Below, one piece after another: positions 1 to 8,600 of a stretch of DNA of 64,000 nt. This stretch comes from Bradyrhizobium sp. LTSP849 (GTDB taxonomy: Bacteria; Pseudomonadota; Alphaproteobacteria; Rhizobiales; Xanthobacteraceae). Both the position numbers and the translations under genes were made by a program. The notes under the pieces are model-generated. The model did no database searches. It worked only from the letters and a program-made list of their open reading frames with translations, and was not told the DNA's origin. How positions within the stretch are numbered: position 1 is the stretch's first letter; every line of letters begins with the position of its first letter. Location: positions 310,001 through 374,000 of the forward strand of contig NZ_JYMR01000045.1 in NCBI RefSeq assembly GCF_000938255.1, given 5' to 3'.

Positions 1-528
1 CGAGCAGATGATCTTGGTCGGATCGCCCGAGCCGATCGCAATCATGCGCCGCCGCCAGCGCTGCGGTATCGGCAGCGGAAACAGGAAGCGCATGAGGTCG
101 ACGATGTTCTTGGTGTCGTAGCCGAACCCGATGCGGTTGATCGCATAGCGGCAGACCGTGGTGCGGTCCTCGTAGGACAGCCCGACCGGACGGCAGACGC
201 GGGTGTGATAGGGGAAATATTTCGACAGCGGCGCGGAGGTGACGCCTTCACCGATATTGGCCTCGATCAGCACATGCGGTTCGCCGTCAGGCTCCGCTGC
301 GCCCTCGATCGCGCCGACATAGAGCGCGGCATGCGACCAGGTCGACTGCGTCAGATATTTGATGATGCCGGAGATGCGGTTGTTGCCCTCGACCAGCAGC
401 ACGTCGCCAGGCTCGATGACGCCGCGCAAATGCTCCGGGTCGCTCGGCGTGAACGGCTCGTAGCCCGGCACCTCCTTTGAGAGGTACGCGGCAATCAGCT
501 TGCCGACTGAATCTAGGACCGTCCCCAT
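1..528 (-). CDS. YiiX/YebB-like (permuted NlpC/P60) cysteine hydrolase, C-terminus cut by window edge
   Basis: The reading frame starts at an ATG at 528 and stays open to the left edge, so about 176 residues are visible and the C-terminus is missing. The order of motifs fits the permuted papain-like YiiX/YebB group. An early segment PGDVLLVEGNNRISGIIKYL is followed by STWSHAALYVG, whose His is the likely catalytic one. A hydrophobic segment follows, and ICSS at the very edge carries the candidate nucleophile Cys. Members of this group are hydrolases, some acting on peptidoglycan or lipid-linked substrates; the substrate here is unknown. No signal peptide is seen. The gene is divergent from the amine oxidase at 717. 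The family call is good; the function is uncertain. Confidence 0.75.
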   Translation of the reverse strand, partial: MGTVLDSVGKLIAAYLSKEVPGYEPFTPSDPEHLRGVIEPGDVLLVEGNNRISGIIKYLTQSTWSHAALYVGAIEGAAEPDGEPHVLIEANIGEGVTSAPLSKYFPYHTRVCRPVGLSYEDRTTVCRYAINRIGFGYDTKNIVDLMRFLFPLPIPQRWRRRMIAIGSGDPTKIICS

Positions 529-716
529 GAACTCCCCCCACGGCCTTTTCCGGCCGTCTTTTCTCTTCTCTATCATGGTCGGAACGTGTTGCAATTCGGT
601 TCATCGCTCTGTGAGCTCAAGCACGATTGATTCACCATGATGGTTGCCGCGCAACATCAGATACGGCAAAGTTCGCGAGCTGTTCCCGTTTGCCGCAAGT
701 CCCCGGAAACCATGAC

Positions 717-2105
717 ATGACAATCACGCGCCGCAGCTTCCTATCGGCGTCGGCGGGCTTTGCCGCAATGCCGGTCCTGCGCGCAACCGCCGCGACCTTG
801 CCGCGCGAAGCTGACATTGTCGTGATCGGCGCCGGCGCGGCTGGCATCGCCGCAGCGCGGCGTGTGATGGCGGCCAATCGCAAGGTCGTGGTGGTGGAAG
901 CGGCCTCCCAGATCGGCGGCCGCTGCATCACCGACAGCACGACCTTCGACGTCCCGTTCGATCGTGGTGCGCGCTGGATGCACAATCCCGACACCAACCC
1001 GATGATCCGGCTAGGGCGCAGCGTCGGGCTCGACGTCCTGCCGGCGCCATCCGGGCAGAAGATGCGCATCGGCCGCCGCAATGCACGCGCCGGCGAGACC
1101 GAGGAGTTTTTGGCGGCGCTGGTGCGTGCCAACCGTGCCATCGACGAGGCCTCGCGCGGCAAGCTCGATACATCCTGCGCGTCGGTGCTGCCGAAGGACC
1201 TTGGCGATTGGGCGGGCGCCGCCGAATTCGTGCTGGGCGCGAGCTTTGCCGGCAAGGATCTGAAGGAGCTGTCCGCGATCGACAAGGCGCGCGCGCAGGA
1301 CCGCAATGCCGCGATCGCTTGCCGGCAGGGGCTGGGCACGCTGATCGCAAAACTCGGCGAGCAGGCGCCGGTCGCGCTCTCGACGCCAGCGAGCCGGATC
1401 GTCTGGAGCAATCGCGACGTCAGTGTGGAGACGCAATCCGGCAAGATCAGCGCGCGCGCCGCCATCATTACGGTCTCGACCAATGTGCTGACCTCGGGTG
1501 CGATCAAGTTCGCACCGGATATTCCCAAGCGCACGCTTGATGCCGTCTCAAAGCTCGGGCTCGGCAGCTATGATCACATCGTGCTGCAACTGCCGGGCAA
1601 TCCGCTCGGCCTTTCGCGCGACGACATTCTCATCGAGCAGAGCAACTCGACGCGCACCGCGCTCATGTTCGCCAATATCGGCGGCTCCTCTTTGTGCTCG
1701 ATCGATGTCGGGGGCGGATTCGGCCGTGATCTCTCGGAGCAGGGCGAGAAGGCGATGACGGCCTTCGCCAAGGAATGGATCTCAAAACTGTTCGGCAGCG
1801 AGGCGGCAGCCGCCGTGCAAAAGACCAGCGCAACGCGCTGGAACGCCTCGCCTTATGTCATGGGCGCGATGTCGGCGTCTTCACCCGGCGGCCAGCTCTC
1901 GCGGAAAATCCTGACCGAGCCGATGGGCTGCATGTTCCTTGCGGGCGAAGCCACGCACGAGACGCTCTGGGGCACCGTCGACGGCGCCTGGGAAAGCGGC
2001 GAGCGCGCGGCCGATGCGGCGCTTCGCAAGATCGGCGCGCTGAAGGACGAGCCGGCCGACGTGCCGACGCAGTCGATGAAGCGGCGGCGGACACGGCCGC
2101 AGTAA
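717..2105 (+). CDS. Tat-exported FAD-dependent amine oxidase (flavin monoamine oxidase family)
   Basis: The ATG at 717 is preferred over an in-frame start at 627 because it puts a twin-arginine signal (TRRSFLSASAGFAA) at the extreme N-terminus. This predicts export of the folded flavoprotein to the periplasm. A dinucleotide-binding motif (VIGAGAAGIAAARRV) follows the signal, then a glutamate ending the second strand (VVVVEA) and GGRC, as in amine oxidases. The C-terminal FLAGEATHETLWGTVDGAWESG is the usual FAD-contacting segment of the family. The length of about 462 residues is normal. It probably oxidises an amine or polyamine to an aldehyde, releasing peroxide; the substrate cannot be read from sequence. 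It is monocistronic and is followed by an inverted-repeat element. Confidence 0.88.
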   Translation: MTITRRSFLSASAGFAAMPVLRATAATLPREADIVVIGAGAAGIAAARRVMAANRKVVVVEAASQIGGRCITDSTTFDVPFDRGARWMHNPDTNPMIRLGRSVGLDVLPAPSGQKMRIGRRNARAGETEEFLAALVRANRAIDEASRGKLDTSCASVLPKDLGDWAGAAEFVLGASFAGKDLKELSAIDKARAQDRNAAIACRQGLGTLIAKLGEQAPVALSTPASRIVWSNRDVSVETQSGKISARAAIITVSTNVLTSGAIKFAPDIPKRTLDAVSKLGLGSYDHIVLQLPGNPLGLSRDDILIEQSNSTRTALMFANIGGSSLCSIDVGGGFGRDLSEQGEKAMTAFAKEWISKLFGSEAAAAVQKTSATRWNASPYVMGAMSASSPGGQLSRKILTEPMGCMFLAGEATHETLWGTVDGAWESGERAADAALRKIGALKDEPADVPTQSMKRRRTRPQ

Positions 2106-2116
2106 AGGAATTGATT

Positions 2117-2243
2117 GTCGTCCCGGCGAAGGCCGGGACCCATAACCACAAAACGTGGTTTGGCGAAGACTCGTAGTTCGGTACCTCTACCTGCCGCAAC
2201 CAATAAATCACGCGGTATGGGTCCCGGCCTTCGCCGGGACGAC
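2117..2243. repeat. Palindromic intergenic repeat (GTCCCGGC type)
   Basis: The two ends are inverted copies of a 26-28 bp unit, each itself a hairpin (gtcccggccttcgccgggac). They lie at 2117-2142 and 2216-2243 with about 70 bp between. The element sits between the convergent amine oxidase and TauE genes, where it could form a long cruciform or act as a bidirectional terminator. Confidence 0.8.
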
Positions 2244-2251
2244 GGAGGGAG

Positions 2252-3022
2252 CTATCGCAAAATCCCATCCAACACCGGCAGCCCCGCAATCACGGCTATC
2301 GCAATCAGTGCGTAGCAGATGCCGCGAAACACCGTTTCGCTGGCGCGGCCGAACAGCGATGCGCCGAAGGCGACGCCGATCGCATAGACCGGGCCGACGA
2401 TGAGCGAGAGCAGGAGCGACTCGCGCGAAATAAGCCCGGTGGCGGCGTAGCTGACCATCGAGAAGAAATCCGACGCGCCGAAGAACAGCAAGATGTTGGC
2501 GCGCGCGACGATCGAGGCGATCGGGCGGCCGAGCCAATAGCCGACGATCGGCGGTCCGCCGGTTTGCGCCAGCCCACTGCAGAAGCCCGACAGGCCACCG
2601 ATGCCGACCGAGAGCCAGGCGTGGTCCTTGCCGCGATAGCGCCAGCCAGACAGCAGCAGCAGAAGCAGCGCGGCGACGAAGCAGGAGATGATCCAGCGCG
2701 TGGTGACGGGGTCGAGCACCCTGAGGAAATAGGTGCCGACGGGCACGCCGACCAGCGCGCCCAGCACGATCACCGCGGTGGCCTTGCGGTCTGCCTTCCG
2801 CCACGCATCGGGCAGCAGCGGCGCCGCCGCGACGAAATCGATGACGAGCAGCAGCGCAGCGACAAGCCGGGGCCCGGCGATGCTGCTCGCCAGCGGCATG
2901 AAGATCAGCGCCGAGCCGAAGCCGGAGAAGCCGCGTGCGGTGCCCGAAACGAAAGCGATGGCGCAGAGCGCCATCGCGATGGTGAGGCTGACGTCCTTTG
3001 GGAGAAAGTCAGTGAGGGTCAT
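2252..3022 (-). CDS. TauE/SafE (DUF81) family membrane permease
   Basis: The 256-residue protein is almost entirely hydrophobic with about eight predicted membrane segments. It shows the two-fold repeated layout of the TauE/SafE family, including the glycine-rich N-terminal motif SGTARGFSGFGSALIFMP and the second-half motif GIGGLSGFCSGLAQTGGPP. Members export sulfite, sulfoacetate or other organosulfonates across the inner membrane; the substrate here is unknown. A perfect TATAAT lies five bases before the ATG on the minus strand, so a leaderless transcript is possible. Its neighbours do not indicate a pathway. Confidence 0.88.
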   Translation of the reverse strand: MTLTDFLPKDVSLTIAMALCAIAFVSGTARGFSGFGSALIFMPLASSIAGPRLVAALLLVIDFVAAAPLLPDAWRKADRKATAVIVLGALVGVPVGTYFLRVLDPVTTRWIISCFVAALLLLLLSGWRYRGKDHAWLSVGIGGLSGFCSGLAQTGGPPIVGYWLGRPIASIVARANILLFFGASDFFSMVSYAATGLISRESLLLSLIVGPVYAIGVAFGASLFGRASETVFRGICYALIAIAVIAGLPVLDGILR

Positions 3023-3038
3023 GCTTTATTATACAAGA

Positions 3039-3083
3039 GCATGATGTTGTCCGAACACCGCTTCACACTTTTCGGCATCATGC
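3039..3083. repeat. Short palindromic repeat overlapping the pheT stop
   Basis: The segment begins gcatgatg and ends catcatgc, a perfect 8-bp inverted pair, and contains ccgcttcacacttttcgg. A degenerate relative is at 26832-26905. The repeat supplies the pheT stop codon (3078-3080). Confidence 0.6.
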
Positions 3084-5486
3084 CCGTAACGTACCGCCGG
3101 TCTTCTTCGTCACCTCCGCCACGATCTTCGCGGCGACGGCCTCGATCTCCTGGTCGGTCAGCGTCTTCTCGCGCGGCTGGATTGTCACCGCGATCGCGAT
3201 CGACTTCTTGCCGTCGTCGATGCCCTTGCCTTCATAGACGTCGAAGACGTTCACGCCGGTGATCAGCTTCTTGTCGACGCCTTGCGCGGCACGCGTGATA
3301 TCGCCGGCCTTCACGGTGCGGTCGACGATGAACGCGAAGTCGCGCGAGACCGGCTGGAACGCCGACAGCTCGATCGCCGGTTTTGCGCGGGTCGGCTTCT
3401 TCTTGGCCTCGGGGAGGCGATCGAGGATCACCTCGAACACCATCAACGGGCCGCCGGCGCCGAGCGCCTCCAGCGCGCGCGGATGCATCTCGCCGAAATA
3501 GCCGAGCACGTTCTGCGGGCCGATCTGGATCGTGCCGGAGCGCCCCGGATGCAGCCATGCCGGTCCGCCGGCGACGATCTGCAACGCCTGCATCGGTGCG
3601 CCGGCCGCAGCCAGCACAGCAAGCGCATCGGCCTTGGCGTCGAACACATCGGTCTGCGCCGAGTCCGACCAGTGCCGGCCGAGACCCTCGGACGACGCAA
3701 AACCGCGGCGGACGCCGCTAGCGGCCATGAACTGATCCTGCGGACGATCGCCCTTGAACACCTGGCCGACCTCGAACAGCGCGACATCGCCAAAGCCGCG
3801 ATCGGCATTGGCCTGCGCGGCTGCGACCAGGCCGGGCATCAAGCTCGGCCGCATATCCGAGAGATCCGCGGCGATCGGGTTGGCCACTTCGAGCGCGCGC
3901 TGGCCGCCGCCGAACAATTCGGCCGCAGCCTTTGTGATGAACGACCAGGTCACGGCTTCGATCATGCCGCGGGTCGCGAGCGCGCGCCTGGCGCGGCGGG
4001 TGCGAAGCTGGAGCGGCGTCAGCACCGGTTTGCGCGCGTCTTCGCCGCGCTCGAACGGCGTCATCGGCACCTTGTCGACACCGAAGATGCGGACGACTTC
4101 CTCGACGATGTCGGCGTTGCCATGAACGTCGGTGCGCCAGGAGGGCACCGCGACCTTCACAACCGGACCCGGCCCCGCCATCATGAAGCCGAGATGGGAC
4201 AGGATGCGCTTCATCTCGACCTGCGGCACCTCGATGCCGGACAGCCGCTTGACCTCGGTGACCGGGAAATCGATCACGCGGTCGTCGCCAAAAGCCTTAC
4301 CGACGACAATGTTCTCCGACGGCGCACCGCCGCACAGCTCCATCACGAGTTTGGTCGCGAGCTCAAGCCCCGGCACCATGAAGGCCGGATCGACGCCGCG
4401 CTCGAAGCGGTAGCGCGCATCCGAATTGATGCCGAGCTTGCGGCCGGTCTGGGCGACGTTGATCTCGTTCCACAGCGCCGATTCGATCAGCACGTCGGTG
4501 GTGTTTTCATCGCAGCCCGAAGCTTCGCCACCCATGATGCCGGCGAGCGATTCGACGCCGTGCTCATCGGCGATCACACAGATGTTGGAGTCGAGGTTGT
4601 AGGTGCGGCCATCGAGCGCGAGCAGCGTCTCGCCGTTGCGCGCGCGACGCACCACGAGATTGCCCTTGACCTTCTTGGCGTCGAACACGTGCAGTGGACG
4701 CGCGCGGTCGTAGGTCATGAAGTTGGTGATGTCGACCAGCGCGTTGATCGGGCGCAGTCCGATCGCGGTCAAGCGCTTCTGGAGCCATTCCGGCGACGGC
4801 CCGTTCTTGACGCCACGTACCAGCCGCAGCGCGAAGCCCGGGCACAGTGCTGCGTCTTCGACCGTGACTTTCACCGGGCAGGCGAATTCGCCTTTGATCG
4901 GCTTGATGGTCGGATCTTTGAACTTGCCCATGTCGGCGGCGGCGAGGTCGCGCGCGATGCCGTGCACACCGGTGCAGTCCTGCCGGTTCGGCGTGAGGTT
5001 GATCTCGATCACGGGATCGCCGAGCGCGGCCCATTCGGCGTAAGCAACGCCGATCGGGGCGTCCGCCGGCAACTCCATGATGCCGTCATGGTCGTTCGAA
5101 ATTTGCAATTCGGCCGCCGAGCACAGCATGCCGCGGCTCTCGACGCCGCGGATGGTGCCGACGCCCAAGGTGATGTCTTTGCCGGGAATGTAGGTGCCGG
5201 GCGGTGAGAACACGCTGACGAGCCCTGCACGTGCATTCGGCGCGCCGCACACGACCTGCACGGGGGCAGCACCGCCACCGGTATCGACCATGCAGACGCG
5301 CAGCCGATCAGCATTCGGATGCTGCTCGGCCGAGATCACCTTCGCGATAGTGAACGGCTTCAGCGCCTTCGCCTTGTCCTCGATGTTCTCGACCTCGAGC
5401 CCGATCATGGTGAGCTTGTCAGCCAGCTTTTCCAAGGGCTCGTCGGTGTCGAGATGATCCTTCAGCCAGGAGAGGGTGAATTTCAT
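3078..5486 (-). CDS. pheT: Phenylalanine--tRNA ligase beta subunit
   Basis: This 802-residue protein has full PheT length and domain order. An N-terminal OB-fold tRNA-binding domain lies at roughly residues 40-150 (GVESRGMLCSAAEL). The B3/B4 editing domain follows, with the conserved LVDITNFMTYDRARPLHVFD stretch. The B5 domain is near residue 405 and the catalytic-like core is in the middle. The ferredoxin-fold anticodon-binding domain forms the last 90 residues (AFQPVSRDFAFIVD). With PheS it forms the alpha2-beta2 enzyme that charges tRNA-Phe in the cytoplasm. Its ATG overlaps the stop of the preceding DUF559 gene as ATGA, so translation is probably coupled to that inserted gene rather than directly to pheS. 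Confidence 0.98.
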   Translation of the reverse strand: MKFTLSWLKDHLDTDEPLEKLADKLTMIGLEVENIEDKAKALKPFTIAKVISAEQHPNADRLRVCMVDTGGGAAPVQVVCGAPNARAGLVSVFSPPGTYIPGKDITLGVGTIRGVESRGMLCSAAELQISNDHDGIMELPADAPIGVAYAEWAALGDPVIEINLTPNRQDCTGVHGIARDLAAADMGKFKDPTIKPIKGEFACPVKVTVEDAALCPGFALRLVRGVKNGPSPEWLQKRLTAIGLRPINALVDITNFMTYDRARPLHVFDAKKVKGNLVVRRARNGETLLALDGRTYNLDSNICVIADEHGVESLAGIMGGEASGCDENTTDVLIESALWNEINVAQTGRKLGINSDARYRFERGVDPAFMVPGLELATKLVMELCGGAPSENIVVGKAFGDDRVIDFPVTEVKRLSGIEVPQVEMKRILSHLGFMMAGPGPVVKVAVPSWRTDVHGNADIVEEVVRIFGVDKVPMTPFERGEDARKPVLTPLQLRTRRARRALATRGMIEAVTWSFITKAAAELFGGGQRALEVANPIAADLSDMRPSLMPGLVAAAQANADRGFGDVALFEVGQVFKGDRPQDQFMAASGVRRGFASSEGLGRHWSDSAQTDVFDAKADALAVLAAAGAPMQALQIVAGGPAWLHPGRSGTIQIGPQNVLGYFGEMHPRALEALGAGGPLMVFEVILDRLPEAKKKPTRAKPAIELSAFQPVSRDFAFIVDRTVKAGDITRAAQGVDKKLITGVNVFDVYEGKGIDDGKKSIAIAVTIQPREKTLTDQEIEAVAAKIVAEVTKKTGGTLRA

Positions 5487-6037
5487 GGCTGCTTTTTCTC
5501 CACGGAGACGGTCTGCTCCCTCTCCCGCTTGCGGGGGAGGGCTGGGGTGGGGGCTCTCTCCGCAATGGCAGTGGCGATTGTTTCGAGAACGCCGACGCGA
5601 TTGGTCATGACATCGAGATTGCTGAAACGGAGCACCTTGAAGCCTTTCGCTTCGATTACGGCAGATCGCCGCGCATCAGCGCGTTCGCCCTCGTCAGAAA
5701 AATGCTGGCCGCCATCGAGCTCGATGACGAGCTTCGCTGTATGGCAGACGAAGTCGGCAACGTATTTCTCAATTGGTACCTGACGCCGGAAACTCGCACG
5801 GTTCAGCCGGCCGCCGCGCAGCTCCGACCAAAGAATGCGCTCTGCGTCGGTCGAGTTGCGTCTGAGCGCGCGAGCATTTGCACGCAGGCGGGGCGACATC
5901 TTCCAGTCCGGATGTTCAGGATCAACCATTGGCAACCCCATCGAGGAGAGACCCTCACCCCAGCCCTCCCCCGCAAGCGGGGGAGGGAGTCCGAGCGTCC
6001 TCGTGGCCGTAGCAATGGTATCCCAGCGAGCGCTCAC
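5483..6037 (-). CDS. DUF559 (Vsr-like endonuclease fold) protein inserted between pheS and pheT
   Basis: The 184-residue product carries a DUF559 core at roughly residues 50-155. Its motifs are STDAERILWSELR, the strand YVADFVCHTAKLVIELDGGQH (an acidic PD-(D/E)XK-like centre) and GFKVLRFSNLDVMTN. DUF559 proteins resemble very-short-patch repair endonucleases, but their role is not settled. It starts with GTG overlapping the pheS stop (GTGA) and ends overlapping the pheT start (ATGA). The N-terminal LPPPLAGEGWGEG and C-terminal PTPALPRKRERE stretches are translations of two inverted copies of an intergenic repeat, so the ends are repeat-derived. An internal ATG at about residue 33 could be the ancestral start. 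Confidence 0.9.
   Translation of the reverse strand: MSARWDTIATATRTLGLPPPLAGEGWGEGLSSMGLPMVDPEHPDWKMSPRLRANARALRRNSTDAERILWSELRGGRLNRASFRRQVPIEKYVADFVCHTAKLVIELDGGQHFSDEGERADARRSAVIEAKGFKVLRFSNLDVMTNRVGVLETIATAIAERAPTPALPRKREREQTVSVEKKQP
5516..5562. repeat. Inverted repeat, left copy flanking DUF559 gene
   Basis: This copy of a GC-rich hairpin repeat (core cccgcttgcgggggaggg followed by ctggggt) encodes the C-terminal tail of the DUF559 protein. It is in opposite orientation to the copy at 5945-5989. Confidence 0.85.
5945..5989. repeat. Inverted repeat, right copy flanking DUF559 gene
   Basis: This is the reverse complement of the 5516-5562 element with only a few differences. It encodes the N-terminal PPPLAGEGWGEG stretch of the DUF559 protein. 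The two copies bracket about 380 bp of gene body. Confidence 0.85.
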
Positions 6038-7116
6038 GAGCTCAGCCCTCCCGCGAGCGTGGGCACTTCCAGCGGCTTGAAGCCGTAATGGGACAGCCAG
6101 CGGACGTCGCTGTCGAACATCTGACGCAGATCGGCGATGCCGTATTTCAGCATCGCGATGCGGTCGATGCCCATGCCCCAGGCAAAGCCCTGGTACTCAT
6201 CGGGATCGATGCCGCAGGCGCGCAGCACGTTCGGATGCACCATGCCGCAGCCGAGAATCTCGAGCCAGTCCTCGCCTTCGCCGAAGCGGATCTCGCCCTT
6301 GTCGCGACGGCACTGGATGTCGACTTCCAGCGACGGCTCGGTGAACGGGAAGAACGAGGGCCGGAAGCGCATGTTGATGTGGTCGACCTCGAAGAACGCC
6401 TTGCAGAACTCGTGCAGGATCCATTTGAGGTGGCCGAGATGCGAGTGCTTGTCGATGACGAGGCCTTCGACCTGGTGGAATTGCGGCGTGTGGGTCGCGT
6501 CCGAATCGATGCGATAGGTGCGGCCCGGGCAGATCACGCGGATCGGCGGCTTCTGGCTCAACATGGTGCGCACCTGCACCGGCGAGGTGTGGGTGCGCAG
6601 CAGCATGCGTGAGCCGTCCTCCTTCGGGTGGAAGAAGAACGTGTCGTGCATCTCGCGCGCGGGATGGCCTTCCGGGAAGTTCAGCTTGGTGAAATTGTAG
6701 TCGTCGGTCTCGATATCAGGGCCTTCTGCGACCGAGAAACCCATGTCGGCGAAGATCGTGGTCAGCTCGTCCCAGACCTGGCTCAGCGGATGGATGCGGC
6801 CGGCATCAGTCGGCGCATCGCGCAGCGGCAAGGTGACGTCGATGGTCTCCGATGCGAGCCGTGCATCGAGCGCGGCCGATTTCAGGAGGTCGCGCCGCGC
6901 GGCCAGCGCCTGCGTGACCTTGTCCTTGGCCAGATTGATTGCGGCGCCTTGCGTCTTGCGCTCGTCCGGCGACATCTTACCGAGCGTCGCGAGCAGCGCG
7001 GAGATCGAGCCCTTCTTGCCGAGCGAGGCGACGCGCACCGCTTCGAGCGCGGCTTCGTCGCCGGCGGCGGCGATCTGGTCGAGGATGGATGTTTCGAGCG
7101 TTGCGAGGTCGGACAC
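6034..7116 (-). CDS. pheS: Phenylalanine--tRNA ligase alpha subunit
   Basis: A GTG at 7116 is chosen as start because it gives the usual N-terminus (MSDLATLETSILDQIAAAG) and 360 residues, and a GGGA ribosome-binding stretch lies just upstream. A longer frame from 7176 adds 20 atypical residues. The N-terminal coiled coil covers about residues 1-90. The class II aminoacyl-tRNA synthetase core follows, with motif 2 (RTHTSPVQVRTM...YRIDSDATHTPQFHQVEG) and motif 3 (GCGMVHPNVL...GFAWGMGIDRIAMLKY). It forms the heterotetramer with PheT and carries the active site. In most bacteria pheS directly precedes pheT; here a DUF559 gene intervenes with four-base overlaps on both sides. Confidence 0.97.
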   Translation of the reverse strand: MSDLATLETSILDQIAAAGDEAALEAVRVASLGKKGSISALLATLGKMSPDERKTQGAAINLAKDKVTQALAARRDLLKSAALDARLASETIDVTLPLRDAPTDAGRIHPLSQVWDELTTIFADMGFSVAEGPDIETDDYNFTKLNFPEGHPAREMHDTFFFHPKEDGSRMLLRTHTSPVQVRTMLSQKPPIRVICPGRTYRIDSDATHTPQFHQVEGLVIDKHSHLGHLKWILHEFCKAFFEVDHINMRFRPSFFPFTEPSLEVDIQCRRDKGEIRFGEGEDWLEILGCGMVHPNVLRACGIDPDEYQGFAWGMGIDRIAMLKYGIADLRQMFDSDVRWLSHYGFKPLEVPTLAGGLSS

Positions 7117-7265
7117 GGTCAAATCCCTGCTGCTAAATTCGGCTGGGTTGTCGCCGCCCGAAGGCCGTAACGTCAAGCAAAAAGCCGGTCATTTCGGGCT
7201 CACAACCGGCTGGGTTGAACCTCGCGCGGAGGCCCGGCACCCAGGGAATACAAGGAGACTGCGCG

Positions 7266-7679
7266 ATGCTCTCAAGATCATGTCTGACCGTTCTGGCCGT
7301 CGTTCTGTCGGTCGTCGGTACCCCGGCGCGCGCCATGGTTTGCATGGAGAAGTCCATGACGCTGGACGAGGTCGCCGACGCCATCAGCGCGCAGAAGGGC
7401 TGCAAAAGCGCGATGAAGCTGTTTCAGGATTGCGAATTAACCGCGAGCGGCGACGTCAAGCTCGGCGCCGCCGTCGAAAAGAAATGCGAGGCGGACTTCA
7501 TGCCCAACCTCAACGCCGCGCAGAAACGGGCTTACCAACGCGAGATGCGCGTGTGCGACGGCAAGTACCGGAACAAGTCCGGCACCATGTATCTCTCGTT
7601 CACGGCATTCTGCCGGGCGGAGGTCGCCCAGCGTTACTCGCAACACGCGCTGAAGGCTGCGGGCCAGAAGGCCCGCTAG
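7266..7679 (+). CDS. Small secreted cysteine-rich protein of unknown function
   Basis: The ATG at 7266 has a good ribosome-binding site (aaggag) and gives a clear signal peptide (LSRSCLTVLAVVLSVVGTPARA). The mature protein of about 115 residues contains six cysteines, an even number that suggests disulfides in the periplasm. I do not recognise a domain; homologues are probably annotated as hypothetical. It lies on the opposite strand between pheS and rplT. Its stop is only five bases from the rplT stop, so it interrupts the usual rplT-pheS linkage and leaves no room for a terminator between the convergent genes. Confidence 0.75.
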   Translation: MLSRSCLTVLAVVLSVVGTPARAMVCMEKSMTLDEVADAISAQKGCKSAMKLFQDCELTASGDVKLGAAVEKKCEADFMPNLNAAQKRAYQREMRVCDGKYRNKSGTMYLSFTAFCRAEVAQRYSQHALKAAGQKAR

Positions 7680-7684
7680 TCTCC

Positions 7685-8044
7685 TTAGGCGGCCAGCGCA
7701 GCCTTGGCCTTCTCGGCGATCAGCTGGAACGACGCCGGTTCGTTGATCGCGAGATCCGACAGCACCTTGCGGTCCACGGTGATCCCGGACTTGGCCATGC
7801 CGTCGATAAATCGGCTGTAGGTCAGGCCGAACGGACGGACGGCGGCGTTGATGCGCTGGATCCAAAGCGCGCGGAACGTGCGCTTCTTGCGCTTGCGGTC
7901 ACGGAAGGCGTACTGCAAGGCCTTATCGACGGCCGGCTTTGCGGTGCGGATGGTGTTCTTGCGGCGGCCGCGGAAACCCTTGGCGGCCTTGTAGACTTTC
8001 TTGTGCTTGGCGTGGGCGGTCACACCGCGTTTGACGCGAGCCAT
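7685..8044 (-). CDS. rplT: 50S ribosomal protein L20
   Basis: The 119-residue basic protein matches L20 from end to end: MARVKRGVTAHAKHKKVYKA at the N-terminus, the GFRGRRKNTIR turn, the FRDRKRKKRTFRALWIQRIN helix and the globular C-terminus. L20 binds 23S rRNA early in 50S assembly and in many bacteria represses its own operon. It follows rpmI by 80 bp, the standard order. Confidence 0.98.
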   Translation of the reverse strand: MARVKRGVTAHAKHKKVYKAAKGFRGRRKNTIRTAKPAVDKALQYAFRDRKRKKRTFRALWIQRINAAVRPFGLTYSRFIDGMAKSGITVDRKVLSDLAINEPASFQLIAEKAKAALAA

Positions 8045-8124
8045 GACAAAGATCCTTCAGAGATGACTTGGTTTTCGGATTGCCGCGGGATGCGCGGCAC
8101 GGTTGGCAATGATCGTGGACGCGA

Positions 8125-8325
8125 TCAGGCGTTCGGCAAGAAGTACTTCTTGACGTTGTCGCCGTCGGTCTTGAACAGCACGCGGGTGCCGCGGAGCTGA
8201 CGGATCTGCTTCTTCGTCCGCTTGATCATGCCGTGACGCTTGCCGCGCTGGGCGTGCATCACTTTGCCGGTGGCAGTCACCTTGAAGCGCTTTTTAGCGC
8301 CCGATTTGGTCTTCAGCTTGGGCAT
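8125..8325 (-). CDS. rpmI: 50S ribosomal protein L35
   Basis: The 66-residue product is typical L35 (MPKLKTKSGAKKRFKVTATG, then RGKRHGMIKRTKKQIRQLRG). The start has a strong Shine-Dalgarno (aggag) six bases upstream. The leader contains a small hairpin at 8352-8369 (gccgcccgtgaaggcggc). The usual upstream gene infC is separated from it by an oppositely oriented gene, so rpmI-rplT probably have their own promoter in the 275-bp gap 8326-8600. Confidence 0.98.
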   Translation of the reverse strand: MPKLKTKSGAKKRFKVTATGKVMHAQRGKRHGMIKRTKKQIRQLRGTRVLFKTDGDNVKKYFLPNA

Positions 8326-8600
8326 TTTGCTCTCCTATGGCCATAACAGAATGCCGCCCGTGAAGGCGGCTGGCCGTCTAAAATGCTCGTTAGAGCGTTG
8401 ATTGTGCTCAGGTTTTTACGAACTAGCGCAAAACCCGCACGGACACCGCCGCGGCAGCCCTTAAATCAGCCGGGCGATGAAGGCTGGGCTTATGGCAGAG
8501 CGAGAGCGAAATGGCAACGGTGAACCGCCGGAACGGGCTCACCGACTATTGGGGGTTGCCACCCCGATGTTCACGCTGTTTCGCCCGGAGCAGGACCAAA

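Noticed and set aside
3282..5207. A 641-residue open frame antisense to pheT
   Set aside because: Arg/His/Ala-rich translation without motifs; it is the shadow of pheT.
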